A DNA stretch of 64,000 bases from Dipteronia dyeriana (taxonomy: Eukaryota > Streptophyta > Magnoliopsida > Sapindales > Sapindaceae): the NCBI GenBank assembly GCA_032871835.1, contig CM065297.1, forward strand, positions 61,739,253 through 61,803,252. The letters are read 5' to 3'. Positions 43,470 to 54,109 of this stretch are shown here, piece by piece (position 1 is the stretch's first letter; every line of letters begins with the position of its first letter). The notes beneath the pieces were generated by a model. That model worked only from the letters and a program-made list of their open reading frames with translations, searched no databases and was not told the DNA's origin. The position numbers and the translations under genes were made by a program.

Positions 43470-45496
43470 TGGATCCTAACCAACAGCCTTGTTTTCCGGA
43501 CGGTTTGAATATGCTCAACGATGAATTTGATATTTCATAGCTGACCCATACTCAAGCGGGACCTTCTAGTTCCGCCGTTACACCAACATCACGTCCCAGA
43601 AAATTAACATCAGATGTGTGACAATGTTTCAACATAAACCAAATGACACTCCCAAACGGGATGTCTGGCCCTAGAGCTAAATGTCAGTTTTGTCATAAGG
43701 ATTATGCTACAAGTACGAGGGGAACCGGACATTTGAGACAGCGGACACAACTTCAACGGCACCCAGACGGATCCGTTACGACGTGGCAGTTCGACGCCAT
43801 GCACGCTAGAGAGTGCTTGGCACGATACATTGCACAAACTGATCAACTGATCAGTATTGGTAAGAGTCCATTTTATAAAGAATTAATCACATCTACATAT
43901 AACCCCCAATATGAACCTGTTTCTAGAACCACCACTAGAAATGATTTGATAAGATTGTTTGAAACCCAAAGGGATGACTTAGTTGCTGAAATACATCATT
44001 TAAGTGTCTCTGTTGCATTAACTTATGATATTTGGAATGCATGTTCCAAACAGGACTATTTATGTGTCACGGGACACTATTTAGATTCTGACTGGAGGAT
44101 AACAAAAAGAATTATTGGTTTTCGTCCTATCGATTTTGCACATACCGTAGAAATTTTTTTTAATGTCATTATTTATGTTTTAGAAACTTATGAAATCATG
44201 CATTGTATCCTTTCGATCACTTTAGATAATGCATCTGCAAATACTAGCTCTATTGCATTTTTTGTTGTAAGAAATATCTCGTAAGATGGAGGTTATTTCT
44301 TCCATCAACGATATGCATGCCATATTATAAATTTAGTTGTACAGCCTGGTTTAAAGCAGGTAAGCGACCAAATAGATCGCATCAGAGATGTCATTTCTTG
44401 GATTTGCAGTTCTAATCCTAGATTCAGTGAATTCAAAAGACATTGTAAATTAAACGGTCTCAAACCCCGACAATTCCAAATTGATATGCCGGTAGGTGGA
44501 ACTCTACTTATTTAATGTTGGAAAATTGTTTGGAACATGATTCAACAATTACATGTTTTTATTACATGAAATTGGCCGAAACAGGTCAACATTGTCCAAA
44601 AATACTTACCACAGACGATTGGTATGTGGCAAAGATTTTTGTTCAATTTTTAAAGATTTTTTACAATGCCACTGTAACTTTTTCCGGGGTATATTACCCC
44701 ACATCTTCTCAGACAATCCATAAGATAGTGGAAATGTCTGAATTGTTAAATAGTTATAGAGAAGATGAACATCTTGGCACTGTAGTTGTTGCCATGGAGA
44801 CAAAGTTGAAAAAATATTGGGCTAACATTCCTCTACTTTATGCCTCAAGTGCTATAGTAGATCCTAGGGTTAAATTATCTGGTTTAGAAGTTTTTCTTGA
44901 GTTTATTGGTATTAATTTGTCAATAGATTATTCAGAACAAATTACTGACATTCGAACCAAGTTGTTCAAGATTTTTCGTATTTATGAGAGCAGGTTTGGA
45001 AATATTGACACCCTCAATCAACACAACCGGAGACAGAGCCGAATCAAACAAGTTGGAGCCTTCCGAAACGGCAAAAAAAGGACAAATCAGCAAGTACTTC
45101 TTCAGGGCAAAGATCTAGCCCTTCTTCTTGTACCGAACTTATTAGGTACCTTGAATCATAGTTCGATACTGTTGAAGACAAGGAAGAGTTTGATTTGTTG
45201 TTATAGTGGAAGACCTATACGTACAGGTATCCAGTTCTGTCACACTTAGCACGGGACGTATTGGTTATTCCAATGTCAACGGTGTCTTCAGAACAAGCTT
45301 TCAGCACCAGTGGACGCATAATTGAACCAAGAAGAAGCTGTTTGTCTCCGGAGATGGTGGAGGTACTAACATGCCTTCGGGATTGGGAGCATGCTAAAAA
45401 AGGTTGCAAAATCTAACTGTAGATAAAGAGCTTATTCTAAATTTCAACAATCTATATATTGATGACCCTGCAGGTAGTGGCCAGGGCCAGAACTAG
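43470..45496 (+). pseudogene. hAT transposase (BED finger, catalytic core, dimerisation)
   Basis: The start is placed at ATG 43470 (MDPNQQPCFPDGLNMLNDEF). A BED-type zinc finger region (AKCQFCHKDYATSTRGTGHL) is near 43680-43735. The RNase H-like core begins near LTYDIWNACSKQDYLCVTGH (44020-44080), with IIGFRPIDFAHTVE and LDNASANT. The C-terminal dimerisation domain (VLVIPMSTVSSEQAFSTSGR, about 45260-45320) is well kept. Damage: stops at about 43537 and 43610 (where the family has W), a stop at 44282, a frameshift near 44495, and frame changes near 45000-45240 and 45410. Family proteins cut and paste hAT DNA. The long 5' stretch 42314-43469 may include an untranslated leader or intron. Confidence 0.9.
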
Positions 45497-46026
45497 GTAA
45501 TAAATTTACATATGTATTTATTATTTACTTGTAAGTTGTAAAACGGTTGCACTCTTTTTCCCTTACCAAGTTTTTATCCCACTGAGTTTTTCTTGGTAAG
45601 GTTTTTAATGAGGCAATCATGTAAATATGTAATATTGAATTCCATAAGTGAAAAATAATTAAATAAATAAAAAATTATTCGTTTTCTTTATTCATTTCAA
45701 ATCCTAATAACTGTCCGTTCTCTTTATTCATTTTAAATCCTAAACCATAAACCTTAAATCCAAACAAACGTATTTTGGGAAATTATTTTGGATCAGACCC
45801 CACAAGCCCACCGGACCAGGCCTGCCAGACCAGGTCCGCCTGGCCAGCCAGAAGAGGCCTGCGGCCCGGCGTGCTATGCCGGGCCTGCGGTTTCAGAAAC
45901 AGGCCGGGCCGGGCCGGCACGCGACAGCGTCGCATGCGGGCTAGGCCAGGCCTGTTTCTAAAAATGGACTGGCCAGGCCGTGCCTAATGGGCCAGGCCAG
46001 TCCATTTTTACAGCATTACTAACTAC

Positions 46027-46043
46027 TCACGCCACCACCTACG

Positions 46044-46088
<45 letters not shown>

Positions 46089-47503
46089 TAATTTATAAAA
46101 CTTATATATCACATACATATATCTTTGTTTGTATCCTATACAAACACTTATATATGTGTACACACCAATTTGCATCCAATGCAATCTCTTGTGTTATAAT
46201 TGATATATATCTTTTAATTATCCTTTTCAAATATATCTAATATATTAAAAGTGATAATAAGTACCTTAAATTTAAACTTAAATTCAAATACTTAGATAAA
46301 TGATTTAGTAAAATAAAATAATCCTATTATTTTATCTTCACCTAAATCCATATATCAACTAACACCCTCCAATTAATAGTTAATTAATAATTCACAATTA
46401 ACATTATAATTAAATAATCTCATTATTCAATTAATGTCCGAATATATACATGTCACTTTTGTAACACAATTAATTGGACAATCCAATTAATTAACCGTGA
46501 CCCTTGTTACCTAAATCGATCGGGCTAGCAAGGGGACCTAATGGACCCATAGTATTTTGAGCTCTAATAATCTTTAATTAATATTCCTTGATTATTAACT
46601 CCGGTGTTGTTCCACTAAAAACCCGAAGCTGCACTCTCTCAACTGTAGACGCTTTTACACAGACCGATACAAATCGGTGTCCATCGATATAGCTATTACA
46701 TATGGTGTGATCCTCCACAATAGTTCATAATTAGAGTTGGGTCATAATGTCTGTTATACCCCTCTAATTACATATATCCTTTAAGTACTGTTGATTCTCT
46801 AATGGATAATAAATTCTATTTCCTTACGGAATTAGGAGAGCGCTCATATTGTCCAAACCCTGAATCAACCCTTAAGGGAGCTGCCATCTATTTCTTACAA
46901 GAAGAAGTGGATTCCACTAATGTGTACAAACCTTCCCAGCCATAAGACAAATCGTAATCCCAACATACGGAGTATATTGATCAAAAATAGCATCCGACCT
47001 CACCTATGGTATATCAAAGACCACGATCTAACCTGCAGGGGTCGATAAGACACTCAAGATTAAGATCACCCACAAATAGCCATCATTAATTGATATATAT
47101 GAATCTCATCGGTAAACGGATCTTGGTGAGACATTCATATAGATCATGGCCCAGTCCTATATGATCACATCATACAAGGTGCTTCAATTCCCATATCTCA
47201 TATGAATGATTCAGGATAGAATTATCGTACATTACGGAATGGACCTCAGCTATAGATTAACCATAAATAAATTACCCAGCTTTATTTGCTATCTATGGAC
47301 TCTTTAGATTGCACGTCTTTTACTGTATCCATTCGTATATGACACTCATATACACAGTTCGAGATTACATCTGGCAATCTTGGATGTTAAATATATGTAC
47401 AAGTTATAAAATAAACATCACAATAAGAATGAATTGAACTTTTTCTTTTATTTATTTCATAAATCCATTTACAAATTACATCTTTAGAGCATAAACCCCA
47501 ACA
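46027..47503 (-). mobile_element. copia LTR F2 copy 2, 5' part (right of hAT)
   Basis: It aligns with LTR copy 1 (4263-5618) from about 46260 to 47503. In element sense it starts TGTTGGGGTTTATGCTC at 47503. A TA microsatellite (46047-46083) lies near the hAT junction. No gag or pol follows, so it is a solo LTR. Confidence 0.85.
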
Positions 47504-48436
47504 ATATCCTGCATGCATATTATTTGAAGAGACTCAAGCCCATGCATCGTGCCTTGGAAGGATTGCTTCGAAGGAGGATAAAGTAGTCTAAACTCTGTAT
47601 AGTAGTGTGGCTGCCTTAAAAGCCAAGGTGAGAACTTCATTTACTGAAAGACGCTTCTACACTGCTTTCTAGGTAGCTCAAGCTCTGCTTCCTTCTGACT
47701 TGATCATCAATGAAGAATGGATACCTTGAGTAGATCATAGAGAAAGCTGGGAGTTATCTGGGTCCGCTCCGATTGAAGCCGGACCTTTTTAAGTTACTGG
47801 GTGCACAGATGATAAGGAAGACTTGGTACATTTTTCCACCATTATGCCAAGCCACACTGGGGTAGAACCTATCTTGAAATCCCCTGCTAATGCAGAAGCT
47901 CAGGATGTAAGACGAGCTTCAAACCCATCTACCTCTCTTTCTAAACCCGTCAAGAAGTTAGAGGTCCAAATCGATCCTACCAAAGAAGGGGAGGTCCAAA
48001 CTGGTTTGGTAGATTTGGGCTGCTGTAGAAATTTGGGATGTAGGAAGAGCTTCAAACCTGCGTACCTATCCATCTGAACCTATCGAGAAGGTAGAGATCT
48101 GGATCGATCCTACCAATGAGGGAAGGGTGGCAGATGTGGGTTGCTGCTGAAGTTCAAAATGTCGAAGGAGCTTCAAAACTACCTACCTCGCCAAATGAAC
48201 CTGTCAAGGAGGTAGAGGTATGGGCTGATGTCATAATGGTGGGACAGGTGCCAATCGCTTCAGTTGAGGAGATGGAGGCCTATGCTCATTCAGGCTGATC
48301 CAACCAAGATGGCAGAAGCTGGCTCAGAAGTAGCGGCGCTAGATAATGATGATCCTTTCTCCAACCAAGAAGTAGGACCAGTGAGGAAGGAGTTACTACT
48401 ATCGAGGAGACTAACCAGGTAGGTGGATCTTGACCA
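47504..48436 (+). pseudogene. gag-like remnant of BC, right block, with peptide repeats
   Basis: Its first 130 bases duplicate 41525-41656 of the left block. One plus-strand frame, broken by stops, runs from about 47630 (VRTSFTERRFYTAF, ALLPSDLIINEEWIP, SWELSGSAPIEAGPF) to 48076. Three tandem peptide repeats of about 42 residues follow, each of the form 'V..ASN..TS.SKPVKK.EV.IDPTKEGEVQ'. Examples are VRRASNPSTSLSKPVKKLEV (about 47905), ASNLRTYPSEPIEKVEIW (about 48035) and ASKLPTSPNEPVKEVEVW (about 48165). The acidic, low-complexity tail resembles the C-terminus of gypsy-type gag-like proteins. Stops throughout. Confidence 0.6.
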
Positions 48437-50010
48437 TGGTGGCTTGCTAGGGTGATGAATGGCCCCATACAAGTAGATATGAAACACTCGCATGGTAAAT
48501 GTCCAAAGACATGCTTGGTATCCTAGAATTTTTCCGCAACTGAGAGAAGGCTTTGGGCCTATCTGGAATGAGTAGGAACCCTGGTGACTCACTTGGGCAT
48601 TCGATGGCCCCAAACAAATGGAGATGAGCCACATGCCTGGTACCGGTCTAGAGTCATGCTTGAATTCTAAGGATTTCCTAGCAAAAGGCTCTGGACCTCT
48701 CCGGAATGAGTAGGTACCATGGAGACTCACTTGGGCATTGGATGACCCGATACAAATAGAGAGGAGCCACCTGTCTGGTACCGGTCTAGAGACATGCTTG
48801 AGATCCAAGGAGTCCCCAACAACAGAGAGAAGGCTCTAGAGCTCTCCATAATGAGTAGGAACCATGGTGACTCACTTGGGTGTTAGATGGCTCGATATAA
48901 ATAGAGAGGAGCCACCTACTTGGTACCGATTTAGAGGTATGCTTGGGATCCCTGAAGTCCCCAATAACTGAAATAAGGCTCTAGATCATGCTGGAACAAA
49001 ACGAGATCTAAGTGGCTCACTTGAGCATTGACCAACCTGGTATAAGAAGTAAGGAGCTACTGGGCCTTGTAGCGGGGCTGCAATTCCAGAGGCTCTCTTA
49101 AGTATATAGAAGGCCACAATGAACGTGGGAGGCCTCTAGGATTTCCTCTATCAGATCGGGCTTCGGTGGCTCACTAGGGCGTTGAATGACCTAGTATAAA
49201 TAGGGGGAGCCATTGGTATGGTACTGGTCCAAAGGCGTGCTTGGGATCCAAGAGTCCCCAATAATTGAAATGAGGCTCCAGACCCTCCTAGAATGAACCG
49301 GGAGCTTAGTTACTCACTTGGGTGTTGACCTAATCGATACACGAAGTGAAGAGCCATTAACCTTCAACTGGTGATATTGCTCTAGAGGCTTGCTTTGGCA
49401 TATAGGAGGCCATAGTGAATATAGGAGGCCTTTGGCCTGTCCTCGATCAGATCTGGCTTCGATGGCTCACTAAGGCTTTGAATGGCTCGGTATAAATTTA
49501 GGGGAGGGACCACCGGTATGGTACAGGTCCAGAGGTATGCTTGGGATCCAAGGAGTCCCCAACAACTGAAATGAGGCTCCGGACCCTCCTAGAAAGAATC
49601 AGAAGCTTAGTGGCTCACTTGGACATTGATCGGCCCGGTACACGAAGCGAGGAGCCCCTAACCTTCAACTGGTGATACTGCTCTAGAGGCTTGCTTAGGC
49701 ATATAAGAGGCCATAACGAATGTGGGAGGCCTTTGGGCTTTCTTTAATCAGATCAGGCTTCGTGGCTCACTAGGGTATTGAATGACCCAGTACAAATGAG
49801 GGAAAAGAGAGGGGGGGGGAGCCACCAGTATGGTACTGGTCCAGAGGTATGCTTGGGATCCAAGTAGTCCCTAGCAACTAAAATGAGGCTCCAGACCATC
49901 CTGGATTGAACCGGGAGCTCAGTGGCTCACTTGGGCGTTGACCGGCCTGGTACACGAAGTGAGGAGCCACTAACCTTCAATTAGTGATGCTGCTCCAAAG
50001 GCTAAACAAC
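48437..50010. repeat. satellite-like array: ~150-bp monomers in ~300-bp dimers
   Basis: About eleven monomers, each starting with a variant of tggctcact(t/a)gggcgttga. The first four are of one type with spacing 138-145 bases (markers 'taccggtcta' at 48641, 48779 and 48924). From about 49010 two monomer types alternate, giving a dimer of 298-321 bases (markers 'tac(t/a)ggtcca' at 49222, 49522 and about 49843). Type 1 has 'gaccggcctggtacacgaag'; type 2 has 'gaatgacc.agtataaat'. The array lies about 540 bases upstream of the right LTR. The long antisense frame at 48290-48808 is a by-product of the repeats. Confidence 0.9.
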
Positions 50011-50547
50011 TGAGTTGGCTACTCGGATCCATGAGTTAGTCTGCTACAGCTACTAAGGAGCTTCTAAAGAGCGGATCCACGACATGAGGGGATCCGTATG
50101 AACAGATACAAGTCTAGTAGATCTGTTGGATAGGTAATCACTAATGGCTTAACGAATCTGATGTAAGGATGCAGGAGAGGTGCATCTTTACTGTATAGGT
50201 GCTCTAGATGTATCGAAGTGGTTCAGCCGAGTAGAAGACCTTTAGGTAGGGAGCTATTGTAATGGAGCTCCATGATTATATGAGCAGGTTCGTTTCATAG
50301 GAGCAACATAATAACCCGGTTCCACCAAGAATCCCATATACCATATTTGCTCCACAATAAACAAAACTTGTTAAACCACAAAATGAGCACCACACGTGGT
50401 GCGCATGCGATATATACAAATATAGAGAAAATGTATCATAAACAATGATTGAAAAATCTATCACCTCAATAGTATAAGGATGCTTATATAGTGACATGAA
50501 AGCTTTCAAAAGTGGTTTGGAAACTCCCCACAGACGACGCTAGAAAG
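50011..50547. other. 3' untranslated sequence of BC before the right LTR
   Basis: Non-coding. It ends gacgctagaaag immediately before tgttaaccg. No convincing long polypurine tract is present (aaag only). Three 'ggatcc' motifs occur at 50025-50095. Confidence 0.5.
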
Positions 50548-52559
50548 TGTTAACCGAAAATTCCCACTGGGTGAAAAATATCGATTAACACCTTTAACCC
50601 GTAGCCCTGGAAGGCTGTGGAAGGTAGGTACCTCGTACCTTGGTGATCTTGTATGAATATGAAAGATGATGGAGTGATAGGTATTAGATGGGCCATCCCG
50701 CCCATCGGCTTCATACATGTGGGGGAGAAATGGGGAGCTCGTGGTTCCCTTACTGGGGTAAAAGAGCTGATCATGGTCCCTAGTCCCTGGTATCCGATCT
50801 TCTATCTAGGTGTCCTCGATCCAAATAGCAAAAAAAGAGGTAGGATTGGTGCTCATTGATGATGTAGATGTCTTTGTAAAAGAGTAGACCACCCAGCTAT
50901 GATTCTTTGCATATAGGTGCTTTCTGTCGGGGACGGAACCTGTCCTGGTACTCGGAGCTCAATTCTGGCACCCAATTTCTTCCTGTAGTTCCCTGACCCA
51001 TACAACGAGTAAGAAGGGGGGCTTGTTTGGTTTGTGTCGGATCATTGTTTACTCTCGTAAGAAGGGGTAGAAGAGCTCATCGACTCCTTTTAATGGGTCT
51101 GGGTAGTTTCTCCCCATCTTGATATGAGATTTTGGCATGTAGGTAGGAGGATAATAGTGCTAGGTCCAGCGGGGTAGAAATCTAGCTCATACACATACAT
51201 ACATGCCTAGAGGCTTACAACAATGGAGAAAAATACAACTATGGTACTCTGGAGATCTTATAATAGTGATCGAGTGTTTATCCAATACTTGTCCGTTCCC
51301 CGGTAAAGGTACACATAAAATGATGATATAGGGAGAACTTAGACGAAGTATGTACTTGCCTCGGGCTGGTTGATTTTGGGATTAGAGATGAAATGAGATG
51401 TGAGAGCCTTAGTCGATGCTATTATAGGTGTATTTATACATGGTATAACTCCCTTGGCGTGCCAATCCAAGATTCTTGAATTGGTCATTTCCTTATTGAA
51501 CACTATTCTTTATTTAATTTAGTTGATCAATTTGTAGCTAATATCTTGGAGGATGTGTTTGTTTCCTCTTTGGACTCTTCCTTATTTTCTAACCTATTAA
51601 TTTAGCCAATCAATTCGTAATCATAGGAACACTTATTTTGTATTGATTGAGTTGAATCATTAATGGCATTGTGAATGACTATTAAGGAGTTGACTGATCA
51701 TCATTAATGGGGTTGGTTGTCCATATTAATTATAGTTGACTTTCTCCATTAATGGCATTGTGAATGGCCATTAAGGAGTTGATTGATCTTCCATTAATGA
51801 CATTAATTATCTTCATTGATAGAGTTGACTACCTCCATTAATACTGTTGACCCCAATTAATAGTAAGCATGATAGTCAACCCTCTCTCTTGGAGGAGAAC
51901 TCTGGTTCTATATTCTGGTGGCACGGTACCTTATTGATATCATTCTTCATACCTTACGGAGAAGGCGTACCCCGGATGGGTCTCGAAGCTGGTATCACAG
52001 TACTCGGGTATCAATCTGAGGGTGAGGTACCTTACTGATATCATTTTTCCTACCTTGAAGAGGAGGCGTACCTTGGATGGGTCTCGAAGCTGGTATCGCA
52101 GTACTTGGGTATCTGTTTGAGGGTGAGATACCTTAAGGCACCAATCTGGTTGTGTAAAGTTTGATTCGACCTTACTAGGCTTTCAGTCGAGCTCAACTTG
52201 ACTGTGCTGGAATCCGACGGGGTAGTAAAACTTGGCTGGTAAGCTCGGGTAAGGTGTTCCTCATAAATAGATGGCCTTGGCTTGCTTCTGGAATGGTGGC
52301 GAGGTACCTTGTCGGGATAGTTTGGCAATATCGACTAGTCCGGGTATGAGTAGGACACTCTATGGAGGTGGATGCTCTTTGCCTGCTTCCGAGATGCTTA
52401 CAAGGTACCTTGATCATGTGAATCTTGGCTCTTCGAGGTAGCTGGTAGCCCGTCACGTCGACCAAGTGCTAGGTAGTGTTTTCTACCTGGTAGGCCCTGC
52501 CAGGTATCAAGCAGGTGGAAAATTCTTTTTTGGACCCCTGCCAAAAATGGGTGTTAACA
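50548..52559 (+). mobile_element. right LTR of BC (2012 bp)
   Basis: It starts tgttaaccgaaaattccc and ends ccaaaaatgggtgttaaca, followed by TSD tctag. The start resembles LTRs A and D. It contains a duplicated ~85-bp segment (attaatggcattgtgaatg near 51660 and 51755) and a ~101-bp tandem repeat (51925-52130). Confidence 0.9.
51925..52130. repeat. ~101-bp tandem duplication in the BC right LTR
   Basis: Units start ggtacctta.tgatatcatt at 51925 and 52026, with a third start (gagatacctt) near 52126. Each includes 'ggatgggtctcgaagctgg' and 'cagtact.gggtatc'. Confidence 0.9.
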
Positions 52560-53058
52560 TCTAGGAATGTTTTAAATGTTATCATTAATTCCTAGATAAG
52601 CATTAAATGTGTTGACCTAACATTTGTGTAATTAGAATATTTTCATATTAACTTTAGCTTGCATATCTCTTCTTTAAGAGTTAAATATTGTATTTACCGT
52701 GAGTAGAATACAAGCAAGAGCCGATTATCGCTATTAAAGGCCTGCAGGTAGCAAAAATGGATTAGTAACCGTATAGGTGTGATGTGCTCAACCTAGGTTG
52801 TAATTGTTTTTGCAAATAATGGATTTGGTGGCTCAATTTGCTAGCTATTAGCTAATCCCGTGGTTTTTACCTTGTCGAAGGTTTTCCTGTAAATTCAAGT
52901 GTTATTTTCTTTCCGCACCTTTTCTTGAATTTATTGAATGTTTGTTGTGGGATTTTATTTTAAGTAACATTGATTAATAGAAAATTTTGGTAATTGATTT
53001 GATTAAAAACCTACTCACCCCCTCTTGGTTTATTAGACACAAATTGTAGTTAATTTCA
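52560..53058 (+). mobile_element. 5' LTR of SIRE-like copia E1, last segment (U5)
   Basis: It begins at the tctag duplication of BC and ends gttaatttca at 53058, two bases before the PBS. Includes 'ctcaccccctcttggtttatt' near the end, similar to the U5 of the E2 LTR (ttcacccctcctctaggtta). Non-coding. Confidence 0.75.
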
Positions 53059-53060
53059 AT

Positions 53061-53073
53061 TGGTATCATATCA
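53061..53073 (+). promoter_or_regulatory. primer-binding site of E1, mutated
   Basis: tggtatcatatca, which matches the first nine bases of TGGTATCAGAGC and then diverges. It is two bases after the LTR end, as in the other SIRE-type elements here. Confidence 0.8.
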
Positions 53074-53215
53074 AGTTTATAGACTTAATTAGGTGATCCA
53101 AGCTCTTTGTTTGTGTGTCTTACATTTTAGCAATTGTTTGTTGCATTTCATTTGCATCTCATTCATAAAACTCAAACACTACGAGTGGGAATGGTGGTAG
53201 ACAAGAGGGAGCTTC

Positions 53216-54108
53216 AAGTGCAAGACACCCTTTGCTCAATGGAGTGAACTATGCCTCTTGGAAAGGAAAGATTGGAGTCATACATTTGCCAAATAGATGA
53301 TCGTGCATGGATGGCAATTAAAGATGGGTACACTCCTCCAACAATGACCGCCAATGATGGTAGTAAAGTATCCGAGCCAAAGTCTCAATGGAGCACACAA
53401 GAATTTGAAGCTTCCAAGTGGAACAATAAGGCAATGCATGACACCTTTTGTGCCATAGATGATAACCAGTACAAGTTGATTCAAAAAACTAGGAATGCTG
53501 ATGAGGTAAGAGAGATTCTAGAGACAACTCATTATGGAATCGAAGCAGTCAAAGACTCCAAACTTCAAGTCTTTCAAATACAAATTGAGACCATTAAGAT
53601 GAGGAGTTTGAATGCTTCAACGACTGTCAAGTTAAGTTGATGGACATAGTCATTCAAAGCCATAAACTTGGTGACTCTTATTCGGATAGGAGGATCAATA
53701 AAAGATTATGAGGTCGCTTCTGGAAAGATTTGAGTTAAGGGTGATAACACTAGAAGAGAATAGTGACTACAAGAACATGAAGCCATGCGAAGTCATTGGA
53801 AGACTTCTAGCTTATGAGTCTAGATGGAATTACACTCCTACACCTTCAAAGAAGCAAAAGAGCATTGCTTTGAAGACCTTCAAGGTTGAGAAGGAGGAGG
53901 AAGACTCAGATGAGGAGATAGCCCTCATGGTCAAAAGGTTCAAGAGGTTTGTCAAATTTGAGAAGAAAGGTCTTGGATTAAAAGGTCGAGATTTAAAGAA
54001 GAAGACTCCTTTCAAGAAGATTGAGAAAACCAAATAGAAGGACTCCAAGAAGGGAATTCAGTGTTTTGAGTGTAGTGGATTTTGTCACATTGCTCCTGAG
54101 TATGCTAA
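53216..54108 (+). pseudogene. E1 gag, broken
   Basis: SIRE-type gag on the plus strand. It starts as HPLLNGVNYASWK (about 53225-53260), with a frameshift near 53262 into ERLESYICQIDDRAWMAIKD. It continues with NKAMHDTFCAIDDNQYKLIQ, a frameshift near 53610, then 53708-54037 (LLERFELRVITLEENSDYKN). A zinc knuckle CFECSGFCHIAPEY follows near 54060-54100, in which the last cysteine is a tyrosine. A stop at 54035 precedes it. Gag would form the particle shell. Confidence 0.85.
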
Positions 54109-54109
54109 C

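Larger units (their letters stand above)
42314..46018 (+). mobile_element. hAT transposon with decayed transposase (3705 bp)
   Basis: Perfect 8-bp target-site duplication ctaactac at 42306-42313 and 46019-46026. Terminal inverted repeats are tagtgctataattatggg at the left and the complement of taatgctgtaaaaatgga at the right. The repeats lead into GC-rich ggccggcc-type subterminal sequence (42330-42370, 45790-46000), in contrast to the AT-rich interior. It carries one transposase gene on the plus strand. It inserted into the F2 copia LTR, so it is younger than that LTR. Confidence 0.95.
39498..52559 (+). mobile_element. LTR element BC (13 kb with nested insertions)
   Basis: Left edge tgttaatcgaaaattccc at 39498 and right edge gtgttaaca at 52559, flanked by the perfect 5-bp duplication tctag (39493-39497, 52560-52564). 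The left LTR is truncated to about 330 bp and matches the first 330 bp of the complete right LTR (50548-52559). Inside are a 67-bp array, a ~150-bp monomer array in two places, gag-like remnants with peptide repeats, a solo copia LTR and a hAT element. No RT or integrase is seen, so it is a non-autonomous or heavily deleted element related to gypsy-type element D. Confidence 0.88.

Noticed and set aside
48290..48808. 172-codon minus-strand open frame
   Set aside because: It runs antisense through the ~150-bp monomer array, and its peptide simply repeats with the monomers. The array keeps it open by chance.
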